64,000 nt of DNA. It comes from Roseateles_B sp041906185 (GTDB lineage Bacteria; Pseudomonadota; Gammaproteobacteria; Burkholderiales; Burkholderiaceae_C). The notes under the pieces are model-generated. The model was not told where the DNA came from. It did no database searches and saw only the letters and a list, made by a program, of their open reading frames with translations. The stretch's first letter is position 1; each line of letters starts with the position of its first letter. The stretch lies in contig JAYRJQ010000004.1 in assembly GCA_041906185.1 (NCBI GenBank), positions 193,354 to 257,353 of the forward strand, written 5' to 3'. Below are positions 8,633 through 20,100 of this stretch, piece by piece. Made by a program: the position numbers and the translations under genes.

Positions 8633-8962
8633 TCAGCAGTTGCAGGAGGACGGGGACGCCGCCGCGGGCAGGCAGGACTGGCCCTGGCAGCAGTTGGCGG
8701 TGAGGTAGGCGAGCACCGCGTTCATCTGCTCGTAGGACGCGCGGTAGAGCAGGTTGCGGCCCTGACGTTCCTGGGTCACGAGGCCGGCATTCATCAGTTC
8801 CTTCAGGTGGAAAGACAGCGTGGCGGCCGGCACGGCCAGATGCTCGGCCATGGTCCCCGGGGTGATGCCCTGCGGGCCCACGACCACCAGGGCGCGGAAC
8901 ACCTGCAGGCGCAGTTCATGGGCCAGGGCGCCCAGTGCGCGGATGACGTCGGTTTCTTCCAT
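8633..8962 (-). CDS. arsR: ArsR/SmtB-family arsenite-responsive repressor
   Basis: A 109-aa winged-helix repressor. The helix-turn-helix region is around residues 37-60 (MAEHLAVPAATLSFHLKELMNAGLV, given here only in part as AATLSFHLKELMNAG), followed by the wing RQGRNLLYRAS. There is no CxC in the recognition helix; instead cysteines cluster at the C-terminus (Cys91, Cys92, Cys97, Cys107, Cys109), like the C-terminal CC...C As(III) site of the Acidithiobacillus-type ArsR. The ATG at 8962 was chosen because it starts the conserved EETDVIRALGALAHELRL segment. It is the first gene of the leftward ars operon and probably autoregulates it. See the promoter entry just upstream. Confidence 0.92.
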   Translation of the reverse strand: MEETDVIRALGALAHELRLQVFRALVVVGPQGITPGTMAEHLAVPAATLSFHLKELMNAGLVTQERQGRNLLYRASYEQMNAVLAYLTANCCQGQSCLPAAASPSSCNC

Positions 8963-8968
8963 AGTTTG

Positions 8969-8997
8969 ACGATAGTCGAAATATCGAAATGAAGCAA
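8969..8997 (-). promoter_or_regulatory. Putative arsR promoter with overlapping tandem operator
   Basis: Reading leftward, TTGCTT (-35-like) and TATCGT (-10-like) are separated by exactly 17 bases. The spacer contains the tandem repeat ATTTCGAT-ATTTCGAC, a good candidate ArsR site because it would block polymerase. Predicted initiation falls at or next to the arsR ATG at 8962, which would make the arsR message leaderless or nearly so. The boxes match consensus only partly, so this is a hypothesis. Confidence 0.5.
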
Positions 8998-9376
8998 GCG
9001 GATGCGAACGAGCTGGCCGGCGAGGGCGTTTCTGGAGGGCGGCGGGGGGATCGCGCTCCCTGACAGTTGTCACCATTTGTAGTTGGTTCGCAGCGCGCCC
9101 AACTGGTTGGTGGGTGGTTCGCCCGGGCGTCCCGGGGGAGGGGTGGGGAGACCTGTAAACCCTTGCAGGTTGGCCCCGGAATCCGTGTAAAGCCGGTCGC
9201 CTCTAGGGACTTGCCCCATGGGGTGCCCGTTCGCGCGGCGCATAGCCTTCGCTCGCTTTGCGCGATGTCCGGCCGCGTTCGGCGCCCGTCCTGTTGCAGT
9301 TCTCGAGAAGGGGCGGCGCGCTGCGGTCGTGATCAGGCGCAAGGTTTTCAAAACGCAACTTAGCAAGGAGAACCCC
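8998..9376. other. Intergenic region between ars operon and lanthipeptide locus
   Basis: About 380 bases without a credible gene, between the divergent arsR and lanA. It holds a short palindrome TGACA-GT-TGTCA (9061-9072) and two copies of a GTTGGTTCG-like motif (9082-9090 and 9113-9121). No good sigma-70 promoter for lanA was found by eye. A ribosome binding site AAGGAG sits at 9365-9370. Frames crossing the region have atypical composition. Confidence 0.5.
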
Positions 9377-9565
9377 ATGAACGAAATCACCAGCGCACTG
9401 CAGCAAGTCGAGCAATGGATGCAGGACGAGTCCTCCGCCAACCCGGCCGGCCCGCTGTTCTCCAGCGGCGTGTACAGCGAAGCCGAGATCGCCGGCGACG
9501 TGTCGCGCGAAACCCGCCAGGGCTGCTCCAGCTGCTCCGGCTCGCGCACGATCATGTGCTGCTGA
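9377..9565 (+). CDS. lanA: Putative class II lanthipeptide precursor
   Basis: A 62-aa peptide preceded by AAGGAG 6 bases before the ATG. The first ~45 residues are acidic and helical (EQWMQDE, SEAEIAGDVS) and Cys-free, as expected of a leader. The C-terminal part, from about Gln48, is GCSSCSGSRTIMCC, holding four Cys (50, 53, 61, 62) and five Ser/Thr. The terminal T-x-x-C-C recalls lacticin-481/salivaricin-type ends, but the predicted core is shorter. It lies immediately before a LanM gene, which is the main support. No GG or GA double-glycine cleavage site is visible; AG at 39-40 is the nearest. Ring topology and cleavage point cannot be deduced. Confidence 0.82.
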   Translation: MNEITSALQQVEQWMQDESSANPAGPLFSSGVYSEAEIAGDVSRETRQGCSSCSGSRTIMCC

Positions 9566-9574
9566 TGCCCTGAT

Positions 9575-9627
9575 CGCCAGGGGCCCCGGCCTCTGGCGTG
9601 GCAGCCCCGCCCGCAACGGCGGGGCTG
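9575..9627 (+). promoter_or_regulatory. Two consecutive RNA stem-loops between lanA and lanM
   Basis: The first stem (9575-9598) pairs CGCCAGGGGCC with GGCCTCTGGCG, one G-U pair and a tiny loop. The second (9602-9627) is a perfect 10-bp stem, CAGCCCCGCC with GGCGGGGCTG, around a 6-base loop. Neither is followed by a T-tract. Placed right after the precursor stop, they may partly terminate transcription or protect the lanA message, giving more precursor than enzyme, a common arrangement in lanthipeptide operons. Confidence 0.6.
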
Positions 9628-9666
9628 TCCTGGCCCTGACGCGGCCGGCGCCGATCCCCGGCGTTC

Positions 9667-12620
9667 ATGGCCGTTTCGCTGTCCCGGCTTCGCCCTGAAT
9701 CGCTCGCCATGCTGTCCACCTCCCCCACCGAATCCATCGCCCCGAGCGAGCGCCGCGACGCCGTCGAGCCCGACTTCATCCCCTGCCTCACGAGCTGGAT
9801 CGAGCCGGCCGTGGCCGTGCTGAGGTCCTCGCTCCAGGCCGTCGACGGGCTCGACGACGCGGAGCGCCGCGTCATCACCGACGCCTTGCGCCAGCACCTC
9901 GAGCAGCAGCTGCATGCCAAGCTCGCCCGTGTGCTGGTCATGGACATCAACGCGGCCCGCGTGCAGGGCCGCCTGCAGGCTCCGACGCCCGAGGCCCGCT
10001 GGGCGGAGTACCTCGCGCTGGCCGCCACGCCGCAACATTGGGCCGCGCTCGGTGCGCAGTACCCGAGCCTGCTCTCGCGGGTCGAGTGGATCGTCAATCA
10101 CAAGGTCCGCTTCGTCGCGACGGTGGCGCGCCACCTCGCCGAGGACCGTGCGCGGCTGGGCCGACTCCTGCCCGCGGCGCCGGGCCGGCTGCAGCGCCTC
10201 GAGCTCGCCCAGGGGGACAGCCACAACGGCGGCGCCGGTGTCGCGCTGCTGCGGCTCGAGGGCGGGACCGTCGTCTACAAGCCGCGGCCCCTGAACACCG
10301 ACCGCGCGCTGGCCGGCTTCCTGGAACACGTCCTGGCCGAAGTGCCGGGCCTGCCGCCCGCGGAGCGCGTGCGCGTGCCGGCGGTGATCGATGCCGGCGA
10401 CCACGGCTGGAGCGAGTTCATCGTCCACCGCCATGCCGATGGCGAGCCGGAGCTGCAGCGCTTCTACCGCAACATGGGCCACTGGCTGGCCATCATGCGC
10501 CTGCTGGGTGGCACCGACTTCCACGGCGAGAACGTCATCGCGCAGGGCTGCCTGCCCATCATCGTGGACTGCGAGACGCTCTTCTGCCCGCGCACCGAGA
10601 TCAAGCCCTCCGGCTTCGGGCAGGCCGTCGACAAGGCCGACGAGGCCATGTTCGCCTCGCTGATGAAGACCGGCCTGTTGCCGGGCCGCGGCGCCTCGCT
10701 GGGCTGGCGCGGCGTGGACAACTCCGGCATGGGCAACATCCGCCAGCAGCAGCCCCGGATCAGCATTCCCGCGCTGGTGGACGCCGGCCGTGACACGGTG
10801 CGCATCGGCCAGACGCTCGTCGAGGTCGAGATCGCCAAGAACCACCCCTGCGAGACGCCCTCGCTGGAGCGCTACTGGGGCCAGGTTCTGGAAGGTTATG
10901 ACGAGCTCACGGGCTGCCTGCTCGCCCTGCATGCCCGCGGGGCGCTGGCGCCGCTGCTGGAGCCCTTCAAGCCCTGCCACATCCGCCTCGTGCCCCGCGC
11001 GACGGAGGTCTATGCCGAGCTGATCCGCATGCTGTGGCATCCGATCTCGCTCGCTGACGAAGCGCCGGCCCGGGCGCGCGCGGCAGGGCTGCTGTCCCGC
11101 GCGGCGGCGCTGATCTCGACCACGCCCTCGGACCCCGTCGTCATCCAGGCGGAGATCGACGACATGCTGCGCGGCGACGTCCCCTACTTCCACACGACCG
11201 CCGGCCACGGCCAGATGGCGGGGCCGGGCGGCACGCGCTGGCTGCCGGTCTGTGACCTCGTGGCGCAGTCCCTGCAGGCCTGGGCGGCCTCGGACCAGCG
11301 CCTGGATCGCGACATCATCAAGGCCTCGTTGCTGAGCGCCTACCTCAACGACGGCTGGATGCCCACGGAGCGTTCGTTCCGCGTGATCGAGGCCTCGCAG
11401 GAGGACCTCGAGGCACGGCGGCAGGCCTGGGCGAAGCGCCTGCTGGAGCCCTTCCTGCACACCTGCATCCGGGGCGACGACGGCACCGCGACGTGGATCT
11501 CCCCGACGCTCGGTGCCACGGGCTGGGGCATCCAGGCCATCGACCAGAACCTCTACGGCGGCAATGCCGGTGTGGCGCTGCTGCTGGCGGCCTACCAGCG
11601 CGAGGTGGCCGCGGGCCGTGCGCTGCCGCTGCCCGGCGCCGACGCGCTCTTGCAGGCCGTCATCCTCACCATGCGCCAGGGCCTCTACCGGCAGGTGGAG
11701 CTTCAGCGCGCGGCCGGCAAGGTGCGGCCGCACCAGCCGGGCGCCTATCTCGGCATCGGCTCGCAGATCTGGGGCTGGCTGCAGCTCGAGGCGCTCGGGG
11801 CGATCGGCGCGGAGGCCGTCGAGTGCGCCTCGCTGACGGCCGAGTACATGCGCGGCTCCATCGAGGCCGACGAGACCTTCGATCTCCTGGCCGGCGCGGC
11901 CGGTGCCATCCCCGGCCTGCTGCTGCTGCACCGGCGCACGGGGCAGGCGGCGCACCTCGCGCTGGCCGTTGCGGCCGGGGACCACCTGCTGCAGGCCGCG
12001 AAGCGCGAAGGCGACCGGGCCTGGTGGCCCACCGCCGCCGCCCCCGAGGGCATGGGCGGCTTCGGGCATGGCACCGCCGGCATCGCCTGGGCGCTGCGGC
12101 GCCTGCACGAGGCCAGCGGCGAGGCGCGCTTCCTGCAGGGCGCGCAGGAGGCGCTGGCCTTCGAGGAGTCGCTGTTCGATGACGCGGACCAGAACTGGCG
12201 CGACCTGCGCCACCTGGACGGCGTGAACTGCTCGACGGCCTGGTGCCACGGTGCCGTCGGCAACGGGCTGGCCTACCTCAGCTTCACCTCGCTGATCGGC
12301 GAGGACCGTGCCCGCGAGCGGGTGCGGCAGGCGGCCGGCGCGACCTTCCGCTTCGGCATGGGCTGGAACCACTGCGCCTGCCACGGCGATGCCAGCGCGC
12401 TGGAGCTGCTGCAGGAGGCGGCGGACCGCGGCCTGGCGCCGCCCGAGGTGAGCCGGGCCTCCGAGCTGGCGCGCCTGCTGGCGAGCCTCGAGAAGCATGG
12501 CAGCCGCTGCGGCATCACCAACGAGGTGTTCTCGCCTTCGCTGATGACGGGGCCCGGCGGCATCGCCTACCAGCTGCTGCGCGCGCACCCGGACGCGCGG
12601 CTGCCGTCCTTCGTGCTGCC

Positions 12621-12624
<4 letters not shown>
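9667..12624 (+). CDS. lanM: Class II lanthipeptide synthetase LanM
   Basis: A 985-aa bifunctional enzyme that phosphorylates and dehydrates Ser/Thr of the precursor and then cyclises Cys onto the dehydro residues. The N-terminal kinase-like dehydratase shows GDSHNGG (183-189), VVYKPR (202-207), TDFHGEN (283-289) and DCETLF (301-306). The C-terminal LanC-like cyclase shows the zinc ligands Cys860 (WCHG) and Cys905-His906 (CACHG) and typical (alpha/alpha)6 barrel repeats such as GFGHGTAGIAWAL. Length is normal for LanM. The ATG at 9667 has no clear ribosome site; ATG 9709 is an alternative. Its stop overlaps the exporter's start (GTGA), so the two are translationally coupled. Confidence 0.95.
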
Positions 12625-14645
<2,021 letters not shown>

Positions 14646-14663
14646 TCCGGCGCCCGCCGCGCG

Positions 14664-15923
14664 TCAGCGCCGCCCGAACATCATCTGCCGCGCCAGCGCC
14701 TTCTTCACCGGCGGCAGCGCCTGCAGTGCGGCCAGGCCCAGGCTGCGAAGGGCGGGCAGGGCGGGCCAGCGCCAGCTGAAGCTGCGGGCGAGGAAGTCCG
14801 TGCCGAGGATGGTGCTCCAGCGGTCCGGGCCGCGCTGCCACTGCACGCGCTGCAGCGCCTGCGGGACGGCCGCGGCGAGCGGCGCGGCGGGGTGCCGCTC
14901 CTGCGCCTGGCGCAGCGTCTCCACCAGCGCATAGGCATCGCGCAGGCCCAGGTTGAGCCCCTGACCCGCGACCGGGTGCAGCGTCTGCGCTGCGTTGCCG
15001 ATGCGCACCACGCGCCCCTCGACCAGGCTGCGCTCCGCATTGAGCCCCAGCGGGAAGCACTTCAGCGGGCTGATGCCCAGCAGCGGCGGCAGGCCCGGCG
15101 GCAGTTGCTGGTTGAGGACAGTGAGGCGCTGGGCGTCGGTGAGCCCGGCCACCTCGTCCTCGTCCTGCGGCAGGCACCAGACGAGCGCGGCGCGGCGCGG
15201 CTGCTGCGGCGTGGGCGGCAGGGGCAGCAGCGCCAGCGGGCCGTTGCGGGTGAAACGTTCATAGGCGACGCCCGGGGGCGAGGCGGGATCCAGGCTGACG
15301 GTGCCGACCCAGGCGTTCTGCCGGTAGTCGTGGCTCAGGCTCTTGCGCGCCTGCTCGGCGAAGACGCCGCCCTCGGCGATCACGACGAGGTCGAAGCGCT
15401 CGGCGATGCCGGCATCCACCTCCACCTCGTCGCCCACCGCCCGGATGCCCGCCACGGGCTGGCCGAAGCGCGTGAAGGCCCGGTCGGGGCAGGCCTCGCA
15501 GTGGCGCAGCCAGGCGGCCTGCAGCGGCGCCACCAGCTGGCCGTAGGCGAGCACGGCACCCAGGCGCTCCACGCCCTGCTCGTGCGCATGGATGCTCACC
15601 ACCGGCTGGCCGGCCTCGCCGAAGACGGGGTGGCGCAGAGTGGGCGGCGCCTGGCTCACATGGACCTGACGGATGGACTGCGCGGCGGTCTCGTTCCAGG
15701 CCTTCAGCCGCTGCAGCAACTGCACGCTGCCCAGCGAGAGCGCCAGGGTGCGCGGGTCGCCGCTGATGTCCTTCTCCAGCGGGCGGGCGTCGAAGAGATG
15801 CACCTGCGCGCCGGGCAGCCGCCCGGCGGCGAGCAACGCCAGGCCAAGGCCCGCCGGGCCGGCACCGACGATGGCGACGCGCAGGGGGGCGGGGGAGGCG
15901 GAGGGCTCGTGGGCGGTGCTCAT
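14664..15923 (-). CDS. UbiH/UbiF/COQ6-type FAD-dependent hydroxylase
   Basis: A 419-aa flavoprotein monooxygenase. The FAD dinucleotide fold starts with VAIVGAGPAGLGLALLA (residues 15-31), and the second FAD motif is IGNAAQTLHPVAGQGLNLGLRDA-like, seen as GNAAQTLHPVAGQGLNLG near residue 325. The family hydroxylates the aromatic ring of ubiquinone precursors with NAD(P)H and O2 at the inner membrane; which ring position is not decided by the sequence. It is transcribed leftward and converges with the lanthipeptide exporter (stop codons 18 bases apart), so it is probably not part of that locus. Confidence 0.88.
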   Translation of the reverse strand: MSTAHEPSASPAPLRVAIVGAGPAGLGLALLAAGRLPGAQVHLFDARPLEKDISGDPRTLALSLGSVQLLQRLKAWNETAAQSIRQVHVSQAPPTLRHPVFGEAGQPVVSIHAHEQGVERLGAVLAYGQLVAPLQAAWLRHCEACPDRAFTRFGQPVAGIRAVGDEVEVDAGIAERFDLVVIAEGGVFAEQARKSLSHDYRQNAWVGTVSLDPASPPGVAYERFTRNGPLALLPLPPTPQQPRRAALVWCLPQDEDEVAGLTDAQRLTVLNQQLPPGLPPLLGISPLKCFPLGLNAERSLVEGRVVRIGNAAQTLHPVAGQGLNLGLRDAYALVETLRQAQERHPAAPLAAAVPQALQRVQWQRGPDRWSTILGTDFLARSFSWRWPALPALRSLGLAALQALPPVKKALARQMMFGRR

Positions 15924-16092
15924 GACGATGGCGGTGCGGTGGCGGGGCGGCGTCGCCCGGGCGACAGATGCCCGCAGGCGGTGCCCCGGTATTGCGGGAG
16001 AACTGCACTATAGCGAGCCGGCTCGGCTACGCTGGCGCCCGTTGCCATGGGCACAGGATGGGCGTTCAGCCCGGAACCAAGAAGGAATCAGC

Positions 16093-17073
16093 ATGCAATA
16101 CCGTCGACTGGGCCGCAGCGGCCTGCAAGTGTCCGAGCTCTCCCTGGGCTCCTGGGTGACGTACCACAACCAGGTGGACACGCAGGCCGCCGTCGAGATG
16201 CTCGCCGCCGCGCGCGACGCCGGGGTCAACTTCTTCGACAACGCCGAGGTCTACGCCCAGGGCGCCAGCGAGCGCGTGATGGGCGAGGCCTTCAAGCAGC
16301 TCAAGTGGGCGCGCGAGAGCTATGTGGTCTCGACGAAGTTCTTCTGGGGCCTGCAGCGCGAGGGCAGCACCGTCAACCTGCAGAACACGCTCAACCGCAA
16401 GTACCTGATGCAGGCCATCGACGGCTCGCTGCAGCGCCTGCAGCTGGACTTCGTGGACCTCATCTACTGCCACCGCCCCGATCCGCACACGCCGATCGAG
16501 GAAACCGTGCGCGCCATGAGCGACATCATCACGCAGGGCAAGGCGCTCTACTGGGGCACCAGCGAATGGAGCGCCGCGGACATCCGCGCCGCCTGGGAGA
16601 TCGCCGAGCGCCACCACCTGCACAAGCCGGTGATGGAGCAGCCGCAGTACCACCTCTTCCATCGCAAGCGGGTGGAGCAGGAGTACGCACGGCTCTACGA
16701 GGACATCGGCCTGGGCCTGACCACCTGGAGCCCGCTGGCCTCGGGGCTGCTGACCGGCAAGTACCGCGAGGGCATCCCGGAAGGCAGCCGCGGCTCGCTG
16801 GAGAGCATGAGCTGGCTGCGCGAGCAGCTCCAGCACCCGCAGCGCAATGCCGCCGTGGCCGAGCTGGCCGGCATCGCCGCCGAGCTGGGCGGCAACGTGG
16901 CGCAGCTGGCCATCGCCTGGGTGAACCGCAATCCGCGGGTGTCGACCGTGATCCTCGGGGCCAGCCGGATGAGCCAGCTGCAGGACAACCTCGGCGCCCT
17001 GGCGCTGACGCCCAAGCTCACCCCCGAGGTGCTGGAGCGCATCGACGCCCTGACCGCGTCGCTCGCCAACTGA
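16093..17073 (+). CDS. Aldo/keto reductase, Kv-beta-like subfamily
   Basis: A 326-aa NADPH-dependent oxidoreductase with a TIM barrel. Catalytic residues of the family are visible: Asp49 and Tyr54 in FFDNAEVYAQG, Lys82 in STKFFWG, and His in LIYCHRPDP. The C-terminal cofactor loop VILGASRMSQLQDN is of the voltage-gated potassium channel beta-subunit type, similar to YghZ/YajO-like reductases that act on small aldehydes. The ATG at 16093 begins with the canonical MQYRRLGRSGLQVSELSLG. It is upstream of, and 86 bases from, the GGDEF gene, with no clear functional link. Confidence 0.9.
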   Translation: MQYRRLGRSGLQVSELSLGSWVTYHNQVDTQAAVEMLAAARDAGVNFFDNAEVYAQGASERVMGEAFKQLKWARESYVVSTKFFWGLQREGSTVNLQNTLNRKYLMQAIDGSLQRLQLDFVDLIYCHRPDPHTPIEETVRAMSDIITQGKALYWGTSEWSAADIRAAWEIAERHHLHKPVMEQPQYHLFHRKRVEQEYARLYEDIGLGLTTWSPLASGLLTGKYREGIPEGSRGSLESMSWLREQLQHPQRNAAVAELAGIAAELGGNVAQLAIAWVNRNPRVSTVILGASRMSQLQDNLGALALTPKLTPEVLERIDALTASLAN

Positions 17074-17159
17074 CGGCCTGCTGCCGCCTCCCCCTGCCTG
17101 AAGGGGCAGGGCGGGCGATCGCGCAACTGCTGTCGCGCGGGGCCGCTAACATCGGCCGG

Positions 17160-20100
17160 ATGCTGGCCCGCTTCATCCGTCTTCGTCGCTGTCTGCTCCT
17201 GCCCCTGCTCACGGGGGCGCTGCTCGCCCAGGCCGCACCCCGGGCGCAGCCCGCGACGACGGCGGCGGCCACGCCGGCAGCCCCGGCCGCCTCGGCAGCC
17301 CTGACGACGCCGGCCCTGACCGAGCCGCGCTTCGAGGCGGTGGGCGACGTCGCCTCCATCACCGATGGCGTGGTGTCCGCGCTGGCCCAGGACGGGCGCG
17401 GCTTCATCTGGATCGGCACCACGGCCGGCCTCGTCCGCTTCGACGGCTACCAGCTGCGCACCTACCAGCTCGGGAACGACGGCAAGCGCAACACCCCCGC
17501 CGGCACCAGCTTCGTGCGCTCGCTGCTGGCTTCGCAGGAAGGCGTGCTGTGGATCGGCACCGAGAGCGACGGCCTCGCGCGCTTCGACCCGCAGACCGAC
17601 CGCTGGACCTTCTTCCGCAGCCAGCCCGACGACCCCAAGGCGCTGGCCCCCGGCACCGTGCGCGCGCTGGCGCAGGCGCTGGACGGCACGCTGTGGGTCG
17701 GCACCATCGGCGGCGGGCTGGACCGCTTCGATCCGGCCACCGGCCAGTTCACGCACTTCCGCCAGGGCGCCGCCAGCGGCCTGCCCGACGACCGCATCCA
17801 GACGCTGTTCATCGACACCCGGGGCGACCTGTGGGTGGGCACCTGGAACGGCGTGGCGCGCCTGCGCAAGGGCGCCGATCGCTTCGAGACGCTGACGGTC
17901 GAAGGCCGGCCGCTGGGCGAGCGCATCATCACGCTGCTGGCCGAGTCGCCCGATGGCCATCTCTGGGTGGGCACGCAGCAGGGCGACCTCCTGCGCCTGG
18001 GCAAGGCCTCGCCGCAGCTGCAGTGGATCGAGCTCGGCGAGCAGTCCGGCCGGCGCGACACGCTCTACGCCATGGTGGCGCCCGACCCGCAGCGCCTGTG
18101 GGTGGCGCGGGCCAGCGGCATCGAGGAGCGCGACCCGCTGAGTGGCCGCCTGCTGCGCCGCCTGCAGCACGACATCCGCCGGCCCTGGGGCCTGGCCGGC
18201 AACGACGTCCGCGCGCTGCTGCGCGACGCCGCCGGCTGGATCTGGGTGGGCAGCTACGGCGGCGGCCTGCAGCTGCACAACCCGGCCAACGCCGGGCTGT
18301 GGGTGCGCCATGCCGACCTCGACGAGCACAGCCCGCTGGCCCAGGCGGACGTGCGCAGCATTCTTCAGCTGCGCAGCGGCGCCATCTGGATGGGCACGAA
18401 CGAGCGCGGCGTGGCGATCCTCGACCGCGAGCTGCGTCTCACCGGCCACATCGCGCCGCAGGAGGGCGCCGGCTTCCGGGGCGGCCGCGTGGGCGGCCTG
18501 GCGCAGACGCCGGACGGCCAGGTCTGGGTCGGCACCGACACGGCGCTGTACCGCTTCAACGAGGCCCGGCAGCTGCTGGGCCACTACTCGGCCGGCAAGG
18601 GCCGCGTGCGTCGCCTGATGGCTGACGGCGCCGGCCGGCTGTGGGTCGCCACGCAGGACGGGCTCTACCACTACGACCGCGAGCAGGACCGGCTTCAGCG
18701 CATGGCGCTGGCGGGCGGGCGCAAGCTCAGTGGGGACGTCAATGCGCTGGCCGAGGACGCCGAGGGGCGGCTGTGGGTCGGCGGCGAGGGCGGGCTCTAC
18801 CTGCTCCCCAAGGGGGCGTCCGAGCTCGAGGAGCTGCGCTCGCCGGTGGGCGCGGGGCTGTCCAACCACTCGGTGCTGGGCCTGCTGATCGATCGCCAGC
18901 AGCGCCTGTGGGTGGACACGGCCGCGGGCCTGCACCAGCTCAACGGCTGGCGGGGCCAGGAGGCGCTGTTCGAGCGCATCAGCGAGAAGCACGGCCTCGG
19001 CGGCAAGGCCTTCGGTGCCAATCTGATGGACGACGAGCAGGGCCGCATCTGGACCCACCGCGCCGTCTTCGATCCCAAGAGCGGCCGTCACCATGAGCTC
19101 AGCGTGGCGGACGGTGCCGCCTTCGGTACCGGCTGGTTCCGGGCCTACGCGCGGCTGGACGACGGCCGCATGCTGGTGGGCGGCAGCAAGGGCGTGCTCG
19201 TCATCGACGCCGGGCGCTTCAAGCCCTGGACCTACCAGCCGCCGCTGGTGGTGTCCGAGATGCGCATCGCGGGCGAACGCACGCCGCCGGGCCCCGTGGG
19301 CGAGACCATCGTCCTGAAGCCCGGCCAGCGCGACTTCAGCCTGGAGTTCTCGGCGCTGGACTTCAGCAACCCGGCGGTGCTGAACTACCGCTACCGCCTC
19401 CAGGGCTACGACAAGGACTGGGTCGACAGCGAGGCCAGCCAGCGCATGGCCAGCTACACCAACCTGGACCCGGGCCGCTACCTGCTGCAAGTGCAGGGCA
19501 GCAACCGCGTCGGCCAGTGGAGTCCGCATGAGCTGCTGGTGCCGCTGCATGTGCAGCCGGCCTGGTGGCAGACGTGGTGGGCGCGGCTCGGGGGCGTGCT
19601 GGTCGCGCTGCTGGGGGTCTACGGCATCGTGCACCTGCGCACGGGCTATCTGCGGCGCGCGCAGGCGGTACTGGAGGCTCGCGTGCGGGAGCGCACGCAT
19701 GAGCTGCTCAGCCTCAGCCAGGCGCTCAAGGAGGCGAGCCTCACCGACCCGCTGACCGGCCTGCGCAACCGCCGCTTCCTGGCCCAGCACATCGAGTCCG
19801 ACATCAACAGCGTGGTGCGCGGCTACGAGGGCGAGGTGCAGCGCCTGGCCCGCGAGCCGGGGCAGGACATCGTTTTCTTCATGGTCGACCTGGACCACTT
19901 CAAGCAGGTCAACGATGACTACGGTCACGCCGCCGGCGACGCCGTGCTGGCCCAGATGCAGGCCCTGCTGCGCCAGGTCTTCCGCGATGCCGACTACCTG
20001 ATCCGCTGGGGCGGCGAGGAGTTCCTTGTCGTGGCGCGCAACACCGACCGCCATCACGCCGCCGAGCTGGCCGAGCGGGCGCGCCGCACGCTCGCGCGCT

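Noticed and set aside
8633..9565. Functional link between the Cys-rich lanthipeptide and arsenic resistance
   Set aside because: The loci are divergent and 414 bases apart, with no shared regulatory site that I can see; adjacency alone is too weak.
9070..12588. Very long minus-strand open frame (over 1,100 codons) opposite lanM
   Set aside because: It mirrors the lanM coding frame in GC-rich DNA, is rich in Arg/Ala/Gly/Gln without motifs, and the + strand frame has clear LanM catalytic residues.
16695..20057. Long minus-strand open frame opposite the GGDEF gene
   Set aside because: Shadow of a GC-rich gene; composition is Val/Ala/His/Gln-rich with no domain, whereas the + frame has propeller repeats and GGEEF.
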